Shown: positions 1 to 10,200 of the stretch, in pieces
Numbering within the stretch: position 1 is the first letter of the stretch
Layout: each line of letters starts with the position of its first letter
Source: Noviherbaspirillum_A sp047237965
GTDB taxonomy: Bacteria > Pseudomonadota > Gammaproteobacteria > Burkholderiales > Burkholderiaceae_D
Reading direction: 5' to 3'
Assembly (NCBI RefSeq): GCF_047237965.1
Contig: NZ_JBDFLX010000002.1
Location: 186,001-250,000, forward strand
Length of the DNA: 64,000 nt
Notes under the pieces: generated by a model
Seen by the model: the letters and a program-made list of their open reading frames with translations, nothing else
The model's database searches: none
Told to the model about the DNA's origin: nothing
Translations under genes and position numbers: made by a program

Positions 1-275
1 GGCTGCAATACCACTCGGTGCTGGACGACCTGCGCGAGATCCCGGCCTGGGTGGACGAGACGCTGCGCCGCGCAGTACACCCGGAGCCGCAGAAGCGTTA
101 TCAGGAGTTGTCCGAATTCCTGTACGACCTGCATCATCCGAACAAGGCCTACCTGCACCGTGGCCACACGCCGCTGGTGGAGCGCAACCCGGTGCTGTTC
201 TGGAAGGGAGTGTCGCTGGCGCTCGCATTGGCGCTGCTGTTCATGGCGGGGTTCGTGGTGATGGGCAGGATGTAA
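1..275 (+). CDS. C-terminal fragment of a Ser/Thr protein kinase, probably the bifunctional kinase/PP2C phosphatase type
   Basis: The reading frame is open from base 3 and runs in from outside the window, so only the last 90 or so residues are visible. They contain the end of a kinase C-lobe (AWVDETLRRAVHPEPQKRY, the usual helix after the last conserved arginine, then LSEFLYDL). Next comes a linker with NPVLFWKG and one strongly hydrophobic segment of about 20 residues close to the C-terminus. This tail, a kinase lobe followed by a single membrane anchor, resembles the membrane-bound kinase/phosphatase fusions of betaproteobacteria. The phosphatase half, if present, lies upstream and cannot be seen. 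Kinase assignment is fairly confident; the fusion is inference from family memory. Confidence 0.7.
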   Translation, partial: LQYHSVLDDLREIPAWVDETLRRAVHPEPQKRYQELSEFLYDLHHPNKAYLHRGHTPLVERNPVLFWKGVSLALALALLFMAGFVVMGRM

Positions 276-695
276 AGCCGGGCTGCGCCCTGACCGGCGA
301 CCTGCTTTTCGCGGCGACCGTGATCGGCGATGCTGTCCCTGCAGCAGGGATGGCGCATCCCCTGCCAGCCTTCCGCGAAGGAAGATGGCGCTCGCCATCG
401 ACCATGCCCATGCGCGCGTCGATGGCAGAAAGGGACTTTCTTTGCCAGCTTCAACATAAGGATGCGCCTGCGTCGGGCAAGACAAACTGGATTTTGACGC
501 CTGTCAAGGATCGAACTTCGGCTTCAAAGCCACCAGTCCGGTGGGTTCATACACTATCGATGAACGTCTGGGGAAAAGGCCCCGGCTTCAGCGCCTGGCT
601 GTCGTTACAGCAGCCCAGTTTTCTCATTGAACCGGCATCGGACTGGCGTCGCAGCATGCCTTGTCGTCAAACCGCATGCATGTCTGGAGTGAAAA
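276..695. other. Intergenic region with no recognised gene
   Basis: About 420 bases between the kinase tail and the multicopper oxidase. Open frames here are short or run on into the oxidase in the wrong frame. I see no clear terminator, RNA gene or repeat. The last bases before the oxidase ATG (ctggagtg) could serve as its ribosome binding site, so the promoter of that gene should lie here. Confidence 0.5.
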
Positions 696-2765
696 ATGGA
701 CAGAAGAACTTTCCTGAAAGCCGGCAGCCTGTTTTCGGTCGGGGCTGCGGCCGGCATGTTCGTTCCCATGCAAAAGGCCTGGGCCTTCACGCAGAGCATG
801 CCGCTGGCGAAATTCGTTCAACCTTTGCGCCGGTTCGGCGTCGAGATACCGTTCGCAACGCCGGACGGCAAGGGCTTCGGCGGCGCCACCCACTACACCG
901 TGACGATGGAAGAAATCAGCGACGTGCTCCATCTGGCAATGCCATCCGGCACGCGGCTATGGGCGTACACCAACGGCGCTGTCAAGAGGCACCTGGGCGC
1001 GGGCATCGTCGCGCATCGCGACGAGAAGGTGCAGGTGACGTTCATCAACAAACTGCCCGACAGGCATCTTCTTCCGGTCGATACCACCTTGCCCGGCGCC
1101 GAAATGCGCCCGAACCGGACGGCGGTCCATCTGCACGGCGGCAAGGTGCCCTGGACCAGCGATGGCGGTCCGCATTTCTGGTGGACGCCTGCTTCCGAGG
1201 GAGACAGGGCAGCGACGCGCGGCGACAGTTTCGTCGACATGGGGCCGGCACTGACCGGAAAGCCTTCGGCCGACGGCAGTGCCGAGATGTTCTATCCCAA
1301 TGAGCAGAGCGCCCGCATGATGTGGTACCACGATCATGCGCTGGCCATCACGCGCCTCAATGTTTATGCTGGCCTGGCGGCGCCCTACGTGATCACCGAC
1401 GACGACGAGGCTGCGCTGGCAGCCGATCACAACCTGCCGGGGCCGCTTGATCCGCGCACCATCTACCTGACTTTCCAGGACAAGGTGTTCGCGCCGGCAT
1501 CGACGGCCGGATCGGCCCCGGCCTCGTCCAGCGCGGAGCCGGACGGCGGGCAGGGCGACCTGTGGTATCCGGATTCCTACGAGGCGACGCTTTCAACCCC
1601 GAGCACAAACGGCCTGGGGCTGCCCCATCCATCCGTCGTGCCGGAAATGTTCGGCGATACCATGCTGGTCAACGGCACCGTCTATCCCTTTCTCGATGTG
1701 GAGCAGCGCCAGTACCGGCTGCGCATGCTCAATGCCTGCAATGCCCGTTTCCTCAATCCCAGGCTCGTCCATGCGCAGTCGGACAAAGCGACCGAGGCCA
1801 ACAGGAATGTGGCGGGACCGGGCTTTGTCCAGATTGGCAATGAATGCGGCTTCCTGCCCGCTCCCACGCTGGTAGGAGATGCGCGCGGCCTACCCTTATT
1901 GCTTGCGCCGGCCGAACGCGCGGATCTGATCGTCGACTTCAGCGCCGTGCCTGCCGGGTCGACGCTGATCCTGTACAACGATGCGCCGGCGCCCTTCCCG
2001 GGTGGCGACAGCAAGAATGACTACTTCCCGCAGAACCCGAAGACGCCGATGTCTGCCGCCGGATTCGGCCCCGACACCCGCACGCTGCTGCAGATTCGCG
2101 TCAAGGCGCACAATGGCGCGGCTGACCTGCCCGTCACGCTGCCCGCAACATTGGGTCCGGGCGCGCGCGAGCGCGAGCGCCTTATCGCCGCGCAGGTGGC
2201 GGGTGTCCCGACGCCCGCGCCGCCAGGCGTCCATGTTCGCCATCTGACACTGAATGAAGCCTTCGACGAATTCGGCCGGCTGATACAGTTTCTCGGCACC
2301 GACGAACCGGTGTCGATCGCCGGCAAGGAAGCGCAGTTCGGTCAGCCCTACGATGCCGCGCCGACCGAAATCATCAATGCCGGCACGACGGAGGTATGGG
2401 AGATTGCCAATCTGACTGCCGACACCCACCCGATCCATTTCCATCTGGTGAACGTGCAGGTGCTGAGCCGCCAGCGCTTCTCCGACAAGACGTATCCGAA
2501 GGGACAGAACATTCCCTTCGCGGGTTTTGCCGCCATCCGATACCTGGGCAAGCCTATGGCGCCGGACCCGAACGAGCTGGGATGGAAGGAAACGGTGCGG
2601 ATGAATCCCGGCGAGGTCACGCGGGTGGCGATGCGCTTCGACCTTCCGGTTGTCGCGTTCCCGGTGCCGGCCAGCCCGCGCACCGGAGGCAACGAGTATG
2701 TATGGCATTGCCATATCCTCGAGCACGAGGAGCATGACATGATGCGGCCTCTGATCGTGCTTTGA
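696..2765 (+). CDS. Tat-exported multicopper oxidase (CotA/bilirubin-oxidase-like)
   Basis: A 689-residue periplasmic laccase-type oxidase, expected to oxidise phenols, bilirubin-like compounds or metal ions while reducing oxygen to water. The N-terminus has a twin-arginine motif (RRTFLK) and a hydrophobic stretch ending in AWA, so it should be exported folded by Tat. All copper-site motifs are visible: HLHGG (H145, H147), WYHDHA (H212, H214), HPIHFH (H578, H581, H583) and HCHILEHEEHDM (H671, C672, H673, H677, with M682 as likely axial ligand). The three cupredoxin domains follow the CotA arrangement, with a long domain 1 and a linker of about 35 residues rich in Ala/Ser near residue 275. It stands alone on the plus strand and ends at a strong bidirectional terminator. 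The substrate cannot be told from sequence. Confidence 0.9.
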   Translation: MDRRTFLKAGSLFSVGAAAGMFVPMQKAWAFTQSMPLAKFVQPLRRFGVEIPFATPDGKGFGGATHYTVTMEEISDVLHLAMPSGTRLWAYTNGAVKRHLGAGIVAHRDEKVQVTFINKLPDRHLLPVDTTLPGAEMRPNRTAVHLHGGKVPWTSDGGPHFWWTPASEGDRAATRGDSFVDMGPALTGKPSADGSAEMFYPNEQSARMMWYHDHALAITRLNVYAGLAAPYVITDDDEAALAADHNLPGPLDPRTIYLTFQDKVFAPASTAGSAPASSSAEPDGGQGDLWYPDSYEATLSTPSTNGLGLPHPSVVPEMFGDTMLVNGTVYPFLDVEQRQYRLRMLNACNARFLNPRLVHAQSDKATEANRNVAGPGFVQIGNECGFLPAPTLVGDARGLPLLLAPAERADLIVDFSAVPAGSTLILYNDAPAPFPGGDSKNDYFPQNPKTPMSAAGFGPDTRTLLQIRVKAHNGAADLPVTLPATLGPGARERERLIAAQVAGVPTPAPPGVHVRHLTLNEAFDEFGRLIQFLGTDEPVSIAGKEAQFGQPYDAAPTEIINAGTTEVWEIANLTADTHPIHFHLVNVQVLSRQRFSDKTYPKGQNIPFAGFAAIRYLGKPMAPDPNELGWKETVRMNPGEVTRVAMRFDLPVVAFPVPASPRTGGNEYVWHCHILEHEEHDMMRPLIVL

Positions 2766-2818
2766 ACATGGCACATCGAAGCAGGCTGCACTGCCTTGCG
2801 CCGGCAGCCGGGCAATAA

Positions 2819-2848
2819 AAAAGCGGGCTTCCGAAGAAGCCCGCTTTT
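2819..2848. terminator. Bidirectional rho-independent terminator
   Basis: Perfect 13-bp stem, AAAAGCGGGCTTC against GAAGCCCGCTTTT, with a 4-base loop. There is an A-run on the left and a T-run on the right, so it works on both strands. It sits between the convergent multicopper oxidase and antiporter genes. Confidence 0.9.
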
Positions 2849-2884
2849 CCTTTCAACCTGGCCGTGGCCAGGACAGATCAAGCG

Positions 2885-4198
2885 TCAGGTGGCTGCCGCC
2901 GCTGCGTTCTCCCGCATCATCAGGCTCTTCGAGAAGCTGACATGCTTGGCCAGCACCGGGCGCAGCATCATGATGGCGAGGAAGGCGGCGGTCAGGTCCA
3001 TCAGCGCCACCGTATAGAGCACGGTGGACCAGGTGCCGGTGGCTTCCATCATCAGGTTGCCGAGCGGGACGAACAGCGCGCCGATACCCTTGGCGGTGTA
3101 GAGCACGCCGTAGATCTTGCCGATGTGCTTGGTGCCGAAGGCGTCGCCGGCCAGGGCCGAGAACAGCGAGTAGACTTCGCCCCAGGCCAGGAACACCACG
3201 CCGGACAGGATCAGGAAGGCCCATGGGTTGCTGCCGAAGTAGCCCAGCGCGATGATGCCGAGGCCTTCCAGGGTGAAGGCGATCACCATCGTCTTTTCAC
3301 GACCGATGTTGTCCGACACCCAGCCAAACAGCGGACGCGAGATGCCGTTCATGATGCGGTCCAGCATCAGGGCCAGCGGCAGCGCGGCCATCACGAAGAA
3401 GTGCAGGTCAACCTGGAATTCCTTGACGCCGAGGTCCTTGGCGATCACGCCCAGCTGGGCCACTGCCATCATGCCGCCGGTGACGACCAGGATGAACATC
3501 ACGAACATCAGCCAGAACAGCTTGGTCGACAGCGCTTCCTTCAGGGTGTAGTCGCGGGTGGCCTGGGTCAGCTTGGACGAAGCCTTGACTTCGCTCTTGC
3601 TCGGCGAGCGCAGGAACCAGGCGGCGACGAAGGCCAGCGAGCCCTGCAGGATGCCGAAGAACAGGAAGGTGTGCTGGAAGCCCGAAGATTCGATCATGGC
3701 TGCGATCGGCAGGATGGTGGCGGCGGAGCCGGCGCCATAACCGCCGGCGGTCAGGCCCACGGCCAGGCCGCGGCGGTCCGGGAACCACTTCAGCGCATTG
3801 TTGATGCAGGTGGAGTAGATCGAGCCGACGCCGATGCCGCCCATGGCAGCGCCGACATAGAAGCCGAAGAGGCTGGTGGCCTGCGAATTGATCACCCAGG
3901 CGAAGCCGATCATCACTGCGCCGAAGGCGACCATCACACGCGGTCCGAACTTGTCGATGAAGTGGCCTTCAATCGGCGCCAGCCAGGTCTGCACCAGCAC
4001 GAACAGGGTAAAGGCAATCTGGATCTCGGCACGCGCCCAGCCGAATTTGTCCTGGATCTCCGGCACGAACAGGGTCCATGCGTACTGGATATTGGCAGTG
4101 GCAATCATGCAGACCACGCCGACGATCAGCTGTATCCAGCGGGTCTTGTCGGAAGTGGCGGGAAGCGGGCGCTGCGCGTTCAGGGTAGCCTGGCTCAT
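2885..4198 (-). CDS. MFS transporter of the oxalate/formate antiporter (OFA) family
   Basis: A 437-residue inner-membrane protein with 12 predicted membrane segments. The sequence matches the OFA branch of the major facilitator superfamily: an N-terminal NIQYAWTLFVPEIQ segment, the loop FIDKFGPR between helices 2 and 3, and GGIGVGSIYSTC in helix 4. OxlT-like members exchange oxalate for formate, and related proteins carry other small mono- or dicarboxylates. The length is normal for the family. Oxalate as substrate is a family-level guess, since no oxalyl-CoA decarboxylase or formyl-CoA transferase gene is next to it. It is monocistronic, reading away from a 460-base upstream region. Confidence 0.8.
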   Translation of the reverse strand: MSQATLNAQRPLPATSDKTRWIQLIVGVVCMIATANIQYAWTLFVPEIQDKFGWARAEIQIAFTLFVLVQTWLAPIEGHFIDKFGPRVMVAFGAVMIGFAWVINSQATSLFGFYVGAAMGGIGVGSIYSTCINNALKWFPDRRGLAVGLTAGGYGAGSAATILPIAAMIESSGFQHTFLFFGILQGSLAFVAAWFLRSPSKSEVKASSKLTQATRDYTLKEALSTKLFWLMFVMFILVVTGGMMAVAQLGVIAKDLGVKEFQVDLHFFVMAALPLALMLDRIMNGISRPLFGWVSDNIGREKTMVIAFTLEGLGIIALGYFGSNPWAFLILSGVVFLAWGEVYSLFSALAGDAFGTKHIGKIYGVLYTAKGIGALFVPLGNLMMEATGTWSTVLYTVALMDLTAAFLAIMMLRPVLAKHVSFSKSLMMRENAAAAAT

Positions 4199-4535
4199 TT
4201 TGCGCTCCCCGTCACGCCGGATGCGGCGACTGCGAAGTGAAAGGTGTCAAACCAGCGCAGCGAGCCCGCGCCTCGAAAGGATGTTGCCTCAAGCATTTTT
4301 GTCTCCGTTAATCGTGTTGATGTTTGCTTGCTTGTCCCGGCCTTTTGCCTGCGCCGTGAACGACCATCTTTCTTATTGATTTTGATTACCTTTCTTCTAG
4401 CTCCCCAGCCCGGCGACCACCGGGTGTTGAAGCGCTGTCGGAGCGGTAGGTGAGACGATTGTGGAAGAACGGATTTTGACTATCCTTGACCGCGGTTAAG
4501 TTTTGAAAATTTGTGGTGACTGCCTGATATCACGT
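4199..4535. other. Upstream region of the antiporter gene
   Basis: No gene is supported here. The stretch is AT-richer than its surroundings (for example around 4355-4400 and 4465-4515) and must hold the minus-strand promoter of the antiporter. I could not single out a convincing promoter pair. Confidence 0.4.
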
Positions 4536-4558
4536 AAAAAGGGCTGGGAGCAGCCTTT
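4536..4558 (-). terminator. Probable terminator of the DODA-type dioxygenase gene
   Basis: On the minus strand AAAGGCTG pairs with CAGCCCTTT around a short loop and is followed by a run of T. It lies about 100 bases downstream of the dioxygenase stop codon. The stem has one bulge. Confidence 0.6.
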
Positions 4559-4659
4559 GCGGCAGCGCGGCGCGGTGTCTTAACCGGCAGTTGGGATGCG
4601 ATGGGGACGCAAAGGTCATCGTGCAATCGGCCGCAGCCGTATGGACCGATGCGGGCGCT

Positions 4660-5445
4660 TCAGGAAAAGGCGTAGACATCCATCGCCAGCACGCCATATT
4701 CGTAACTGGCATGCAGCCGCTGCACGCTGGCGCTGTCGCCGCCGGCGCCCATGGCCACGTACAGCGGCATCAAGTGTTCCTCGCTCGGATGGTTGCGCGC
4801 GGCATGCGGCGCCTGGCGGCGGTAGTCCAGCAGCGCGGCGCGCTGGTTCTGCGCCAGCATCGACTGCATCCAGTCGCCGAATTCGCTGACCCAGCCCGGC
4901 ACCGGCGCGTCGATGCCCTGGCCGCGAAACTCATGCAGGTTGTGCGTCAGCGAGCCGGAGCCGATCACCAGCACGCCCTCGTCGCGCAATGCGCTGATTG
5001 CCGTGCCCAGCGCCAGGTGCGCGGCAGGCGTGCCGCCGCGCAGCACCGACAGCTGCGTGACCGGTATGTCGGCCTGCGGATACATCAGGCGCAGCGGCAC
5101 CCAGGCGCCGTGGTCAAGGCCACGGTCGGGGCTGCGGCTGACGGCCTGTCCGCCTTGTTCCAGCAGCGTTGCCACCCGTTCGGCGACCCCGGGCGCGCCC
5201 GGCGCCGGGTACTGGATGGCAAACAGCGCTGGCGGAAAGCCGCCGAAGTCATGGATGGTTTGCGGCTGCGGCGCCAGGCTGACAGCCGGCCCGCCGCTGG
5301 TCTCCCAATGCGCCGACGCCACCACGATGGCTTTCGGACGCGGCAGCGTGTTGCCCAGGTCAAGCAGGAAGCGGCGGGCCGGGCTGTCTTCGATGGCCAG
5401 CATGGGCGAGCCATGGGAAATGAACAGGGCGGGCAGGTTGGGCAT
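4660..5445 (-). CDS. ygiD: DODA-type extradiol aromatic ring-opening dioxygenase
   Basis: A 261-residue cytoplasmic enzyme of the LigB superfamily, related to E. coli YgiD and plant 4,5-DOPA dioxygenase. It should cleave catechol-type rings next to the hydroxyl pair using a single metal ion. Candidate ligands and active-site histidines are H11 (ISHGSPM), H46 (SAHWET), H112 (LDHGAWVPL), and H168/H171 (GSLTHNLHEF), all in the usual order. The start at 5445 gives the typical MPNLPALFISHGSP opening of the family. It stands alone, with a probable terminator downstream. The physiological substrate is unknown; E. coli YgiD acts on L-DOPA in vitro. Confidence 0.88.
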   Translation of the reverse strand: MPNLPALFISHGSPMLAIEDSPARRFLLDLGNTLPRPKAIVVASAHWETSGGPAVSLAPQPQTIHDFGGFPPALFAIQYPAPGAPGVAERVATLLEQGGQAVSRSPDRGLDHGAWVPLRLMYPQADIPVTQLSVLRGGTPAAHLALGTAISALRDEGVLVIGSGSLTHNLHEFRGQGIDAPVPGWVSEFGDWMQSMLAQNQRAALLDYRRQAPHAARNHPSEEHLMPLYVAMGAGGDSASVQRLHASYEYGVLAMDVYAFS

Positions 5446-5575
5446 GACGTCCTCCAGTGGGTGGTTGCCGGGATGGCGCAGCGGCGCGGCTGGTGCCGCC
5501 GCGCCGCGCGTCCGATCGCATCAGCATAATGCTTCGCGCATGGCGAAGGAAGCGCGCCGGCCGTGCCGGTGCGCT

Positions 5576-5678
5576 GGAGCTTGCTGTGGATTTCAGAACT
5601 GTGCCTGGAGAGCGCCATGAGCGGCCATCCGGGGCGCTGCAGCGCCTCGCCGATACCGGTTACTGCTTCGTTGCCGCA
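5576..5678. repeat. Degraded copy of the palindromic repeat found at 14217-14379
   Basis: About 100 bases here line up with the left two thirds of the 14.2-kb palindrome. Shared blocks include GTGCCTGGA, GGCCATC, CCTCGCCG and GGTTACTGC-TCGT-GCCGC-like segments. The far arm is lost or unrecognisable. It lies in the 700-base gap between the dioxygenase and the RND operon, where I otherwise see no convincing gene. Confidence 0.65.
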
Positions 5679-5771
5679 GGTGCGGTGCGCCCTGGCTGGA
5701 AAGTCAATGCCTTCGTACTGCGCGCATCCGGCCGGCGCCGGCAACGCCCAGGCCGAAGCGCGTGACGGCCT

Positions 5772-5900
5772 CTAGCCGGCCGTGAAGTACAGCAGGGCGG
5801 GAACCAGCAGGGCGCCGATCAGGCCCGCCCGCATCAGCACATGGGAACGCCTGATCCGGGTGTAGCGGGAATACCTGTCTTTCTGTGAAGCGTTGTACAC
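5772..5900 (-). CDS. Possible 42-residue single-pass membrane peptide
   Basis: A short minus-strand frame beginning with GTG reads a basic, tyrosine- and arginine-rich N-terminal half (RYSRYTRIRRS). A hydrophobic tail follows (GLIGALLVPALLYF) and ends TAG. The pattern of a positive N-terminus followed by one membrane helix is plausible for a small membrane protein. There is no strong ribosome binding site and no homologue I recognise. Weakly supported. Confidence 0.22.
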   Translation of the reverse strand: MYNASQKDRYSRYTRIRRSHVLMRAGLIGALLVPALLYFTAG

Positions 5901-6156
5901 GATGAATTCGCTATAAATAATTGATCAAGCTCACAGTGTGCCGGTCTGTCCGGGAGGCGGCATTGATGGGGGTCATGATTCCCGAATACAATGCCGCACT
6001 GTTGCCGCAAAGGGCGGCGCCCGCCGGCGCGTCCGGCCATGTGTTCATGGCCACGCTGGCGCTGGCTGCGCCCCGACTCCCGCAGGCCGACAAGCTGGCC
6101 TTTCCAGCGCGATCCAACCGACCCGACCATCAACGCCTTTTCCGCCGCCTTCACCC

Positions 6157-7272
6157 ATGACCCCACGCCAAACGCTGGCCCTCTTCTGTCTTTGTCTCGC
6201 CGCTGCCGGCGCGCCGGCACAGGAGGCGCCGCTGATCAAGCTCAGCCCTGCGCAGTCCGGCGCCGCCGGCATCGTCTACGGCCGCGTCGAGGAGGCCGGC
6301 GCTGCCGGCGAGGCGCTGCGCCTGGCTGGCAGCGTGGTGTTCCCGGTGCAGGCGATGGAGGTGGTCAGCGCGCCGGCCGCCGGCGTGGTGCAGGAGGTGG
6401 CGGCGGCGCCAATGCAGGCGGTGGCGGCCGGCGCCGTGCTGGCGCGGCTGTTCAGCCCGCAGTTCTTGGAATGGCAGCGTGACTATGTGCAGCTGGCCAC
6501 CCAGGAACGGCTGGCCGCCGACAAGCTGGCGCGCGACGAGGCGCTGCACCGCGAGGGCATCATTGCGCTGAGCCGGCTGCAGGATGCCCGCAATGCGCAG
6601 GTGCAGGCGCGGGTGGCGGCGCAGGAGCGGGCGCAGCTGCTGCGCATAGCCGGCATGAACGAGGCCGGACTGCGCGCGCTGGCCTCGAAGCAGGCGCTGT
6701 CGGCCACCATGCCGGTGGCGGCGCGGCAGGCAGGCATCGTGCTGGAACTGCTGGCCATGCCGGGCCAGCAGGTCGAGGCCGGCGCGCCGCTGGCCAAGCT
6801 GGCCCGGGCCGGTGAACTGGCGCTGGAACTCCAGGCTACCCGCGCCCAGGCCGACCGCATCCAGCCGGGCGACAAGGTGGAGGTCGATGGCTGCCAGCGC
6901 GCCGGCAAGGTCAGCGCGATCAGTCCGCAGGTCAATGCGGCCAGCCAGGCGGTGCTGGTGCGCGCGCAACTGCCGCAGGCCGGGCAATGCCTGCGGCCCA
7001 ACCAGTACATCGATGCCGTGGTCAGCACCCGCGGCGAGCGCGGCGGCCTGTCCGTGCCGAGCGCGGCGCTCTTGCGCATGGATGCCGGCGACTACCTGAT
7101 GCTGCGTGAAGCCGACGGCGTGCGGCCGGTGCGGGTCACCGTGCTTTCGCGCGGCGCCGAGCGCAGCGTGGTGCGCGCCGGCCTCAAGCCCGGCAGCGAG
7201 GTGGCGGTGCAGGGCATGGTCGCGCTGAAGGGCATGTGGATGGGGTTGGGCGCACAGGGCGAGGGCAAGTGA
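6157..7272 (+). CDS. Periplasmic adaptor of a heavy-metal-type RND efflux pump (CusB/CzcB-like)
   Basis: A 371-residue membrane-fusion protein linking the inner-membrane RND pump to the outer-membrane channel. The ATG at 6157 is chosen because it starts directly at a signal peptide (MTPRQTLALFCLCLAAAGAPAQ); the frame stays open further upstream but is not protein-like. A first lipoyl/barrel-sandwich half (around residues 60-95), a coiled hairpin (about 100-160) and the second lipoyl half (VLELLAMPGQQVEAGAPLAKL, with about 190 as its start) are visible, followed by a beta-barrel. First gene of a four-gene operon, overlapping the pump gene by 1 base (TGATG). No histidine/methionine-rich metal tail is seen. 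Confidence 0.85.
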   Translation: MTPRQTLALFCLCLAAAGAPAQEAPLIKLSPAQSGAAGIVYGRVEEAGAAGEALRLAGSVVFPVQAMEVVSAPAAGVVQEVAAAPMQAVAAGAVLARLFSPQFLEWQRDYVQLATQERLAADKLARDEALHREGIIALSRLQDARNAQVQARVAAQERAQLLRIAGMNEAGLRALASKQALSATMPVAARQAGIVLELLAMPGQQVEAGAPLAKLARAGELALELQATRAQADRIQPGDKVEVDGCQRAGKVSAISPQVNAASQAVLVRAQLPQAGQCLRPNQYIDAVVSTRGERGGLSVPSAALLRMDAGDYLMLREADGVRPVRVTVLSRGAERSVVRAGLKPGSEVAVQGMVALKGMWMGLGAQGEGK

Positions 7273-10200
7273 TGCTGGACCGCCTGCTTGCCCTGGCATT
7301 GTCGCAGCGCCTGCTGGTGATGGTGCTGACCGTGATGCTGGTCGGCGCCGGCGTGATGGCGCTGCGGGTGCTGCCGATCGATGCCTATCCGGACGTCTCC
7401 TCGACCCAGGTCAAGGTCATCATGAAGGCGCCCGGCATGACGCCGGAGGAAGTGGAAACCCGCATCACCGCGCCGATCGAGCAGGAACTGCTGGGCATAC
7501 CGGGCCAGCGGCTGCTGCGCTCGCAGTCGAAGTACGCCATCGCCGACATCACGCTCGACTTCGAGGACAGCGCCGACATCTACTGGGCGCGCCAGCAGGT
7601 GGCCGAGCGGCTGGGCAATGCGATGCGCGACCTGCCGCCCGGCGCCGTCGGCGGCCTGGCGCCCATCACCACGCCGCTGGGCGAGATGTTCATGTTCACC
7701 ATCGAAGGCGACCTGTCGCTGGAGCAGAAGCGCACCCTGCTCGACTGGGTGGTGCGGCCGCAGCTGCGCGCCATTCCGGGCGTGGCCGACATGAATGCGC
7801 TGGGCGGCCTGGTCAAGAGCTTCGAGGTGGTGCCCGATATCGCCGCGCTGGCCGCGCGCGGCCTGTCGCTGGCGCAGCTGCAGGCCACGCTGGAAGCGAA
7901 CAACCGCAACGACGGCGCCGGCCGCCTGTCGGAACACGAGGAAGCGCTGGTGGTGCGGGCCGACGGCAGCATCCGCACGCCCGACGACGTGAAGGCGCTG
8001 GCCATTGCCGAGCGCGGCGGCGTGCCGGTGCGGGTGGCCGACGTGGCCACCGTCCGCGTGGGCAGCCTGACCCGCTACGGCGTCGTCACCATCGACGGCA
8101 AGCGGGAAGCGGTGGAAGGCCTGGTGCTGGGCCTGCGCGGCGCCAATGCGCGCGAGGTGGTGGCCCAGGTGCGCGCCAAGGTCGCCGAGATCGAGAAGAA
8201 CCTGCCGGCCGGCGCGACCATCCGCCCCTTCTATGACCGCGGCGCGCTGGTCGACCGGGCGGTCAACACGGTGGCCAAGGCGCTGGCCGAGGCGGTGGTG
8301 CTGGTGATGGTGCTGCTGTTCCTGTTCCTGGGCAATCTGCGCGCGGCGCTGGTGGTGGCGACCATCCTGCCGCTGTCGGCGCTGGCCACCTTCGTGCTGA
8401 TGCACTACTTCAACCTGTCGGCCAACCTGATGTCGCTGGGGGGGCTCGCGATTGCGATCGGCATGCTGGTCGATGCGGCGGTGGTGGTGGTGGAAAACAT
8501 CGAGGCCCACATGGCCGAGCCGGCGGAAGGCGCGCCGCGCGAGCGGCTGCACCTGGTCTACCGCGCGGCCCGCGAAGTGGCGGCGCCAGTGGCGGCCGGC
8601 ATGCTGGTGATCATGATGGTGTTCCTGCCGCTGATGACGCTGCAGGGCCTGGAAGGCAAGCTGTTTGCGCCGGTGGCGCTGACCATCGTGTTTGCGCTGT
8701 CGGCCTCGCTGCTGCTGTCGCTGACCGTGATCCCGGTACTGAGCTCGTTTTTCCTGCGCAACGGCAGCCATGTGCAGCCGCGGCTGGTACGCTGGCTGGA
8801 ACGCGGCTATGCGCCCTTGCTGGCCTGGTCGCTGCGCAGCGAGCGACTGGTCTATGGCCTGGCGCTGGCTGGCCTGGCGGGCGCGGCGCTGCTGTTCGGC
8901 CTGCTCGGCAAGTCCTTCATGCCGACGCTGGACGAGGGCGACATCATCATGCAGGTGGAGAAGGCGCCGTCGATCAACCTGACCGCGTCGGCCGACATCG
9001 ACCTGGCGGTGCAGCGCCAGATACTGGCCAATGTGCCCGAGGTCAGCAGCATCGTCGCCCGTGCCGGCGCCGACGAGCTGGGCCTGGACCCGATGGGCCT
9101 GAACGAGACCGACACCTTCCTGGTGCTCAAGCCGCGCGACCAGTGGCGCAGTCCCGACAAGGAAGTGCTGCAGGACCGCCTGCGGGAAGCCGTGGCCGGT
9201 TTTGCCGGCATGAATTTCAGCTTTACCCAGCCGATCGAGATGCGCACCTCGGAAATGCTGTCGGGCGTGCGCGGCGACCTGGCGGTGAAGATCTATGGCG
9301 CCGACCTGGCGCAGCTGGGCCGGCTGGCGGCGCAGGTGGTGACGCTGCTCGAAGCGATCCCCGGCAGCCAGGACGTGCTCACGGTCAGCAACACCGGCCT
9401 GCAGTACCTGCAGGTGGAATTCGACCGCATGGCAGCCGGCCGCTTCGGCCTGACGGTGGACCAGGTGCAGAACGACCTGCGGGCGCTGGTGGAAGGGCGC
9501 CAGGCCGGCATCGTGGTCGAGGAAGGGCGGCGGTTGCCGCTGATGGTGCGCGGCGAGCAGGCGCTGCGCATGTCGCCCGAGCTGTTCCAGAACCTGCGCT
9601 TGCCATTGGCCGACGGCCAGGCGGTGCCGCTGTCCTACCTGGCGCGCTTGAAGACGGTGGACGGTCCGGTGCGGGTGGAGCGCGAGAACGGTTCGCGCAT
9701 GGTGGTGGTGCGGGCCAATGTGCATGGGCGCGACCTGGTCGGCTTCGTCGCCGAGGCGCAGGCGGCGGTGGCGCGCGACGTCAAGCTTCCGACCGGCTAC
9801 CGCGTCGCCTGGGGCGGCCAGTTCGAGAACCAGCAGCGCGCGGCCAGCCGGCTGATGGTGGTGGTGCCGGTGGCGCTGGCGCTGATCTTCCTGCTGCTGT
9901 TTACCACCTTCGGCTCGCTGCGCCAGGCCGCGCTGGTGTTCGTCAACATCCCGTTTGCGCTGATCGGCGGCGTGCTGGCGCTGGCCGTCACCGGCGAATA
10001 CCTGTCGGTGCCGGCCTCGGTCGGCTTCATCGCGCTGATGGGCATCGCGGTGCTCAACGGGCTGGTGATGATCAGCTATTTCAACCAGCTCGCCGCGCGC
10101 GGCATGGACACGCTGGCGGTGATCACCGAAGGCGCGCGGCGACGGCTGCGGCCGGTGCTGATGACGGCCAGCATCACCGGTTTCGGCCTGATTCCGCTGC

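Noticed and set aside
320..1303. 327-codon plus-strand frame overlapping the multicopper oxidase
   Set aside because: Out of frame with the oxidase, Arg-rich and without domains; a shadow of the true gene plus intergenic sequence.
7092..9725. 877-codon open frame on the minus strand
   Set aside because: Antisense shadow of the RND pump; composition is Gln/His/Arg-rich without domains.
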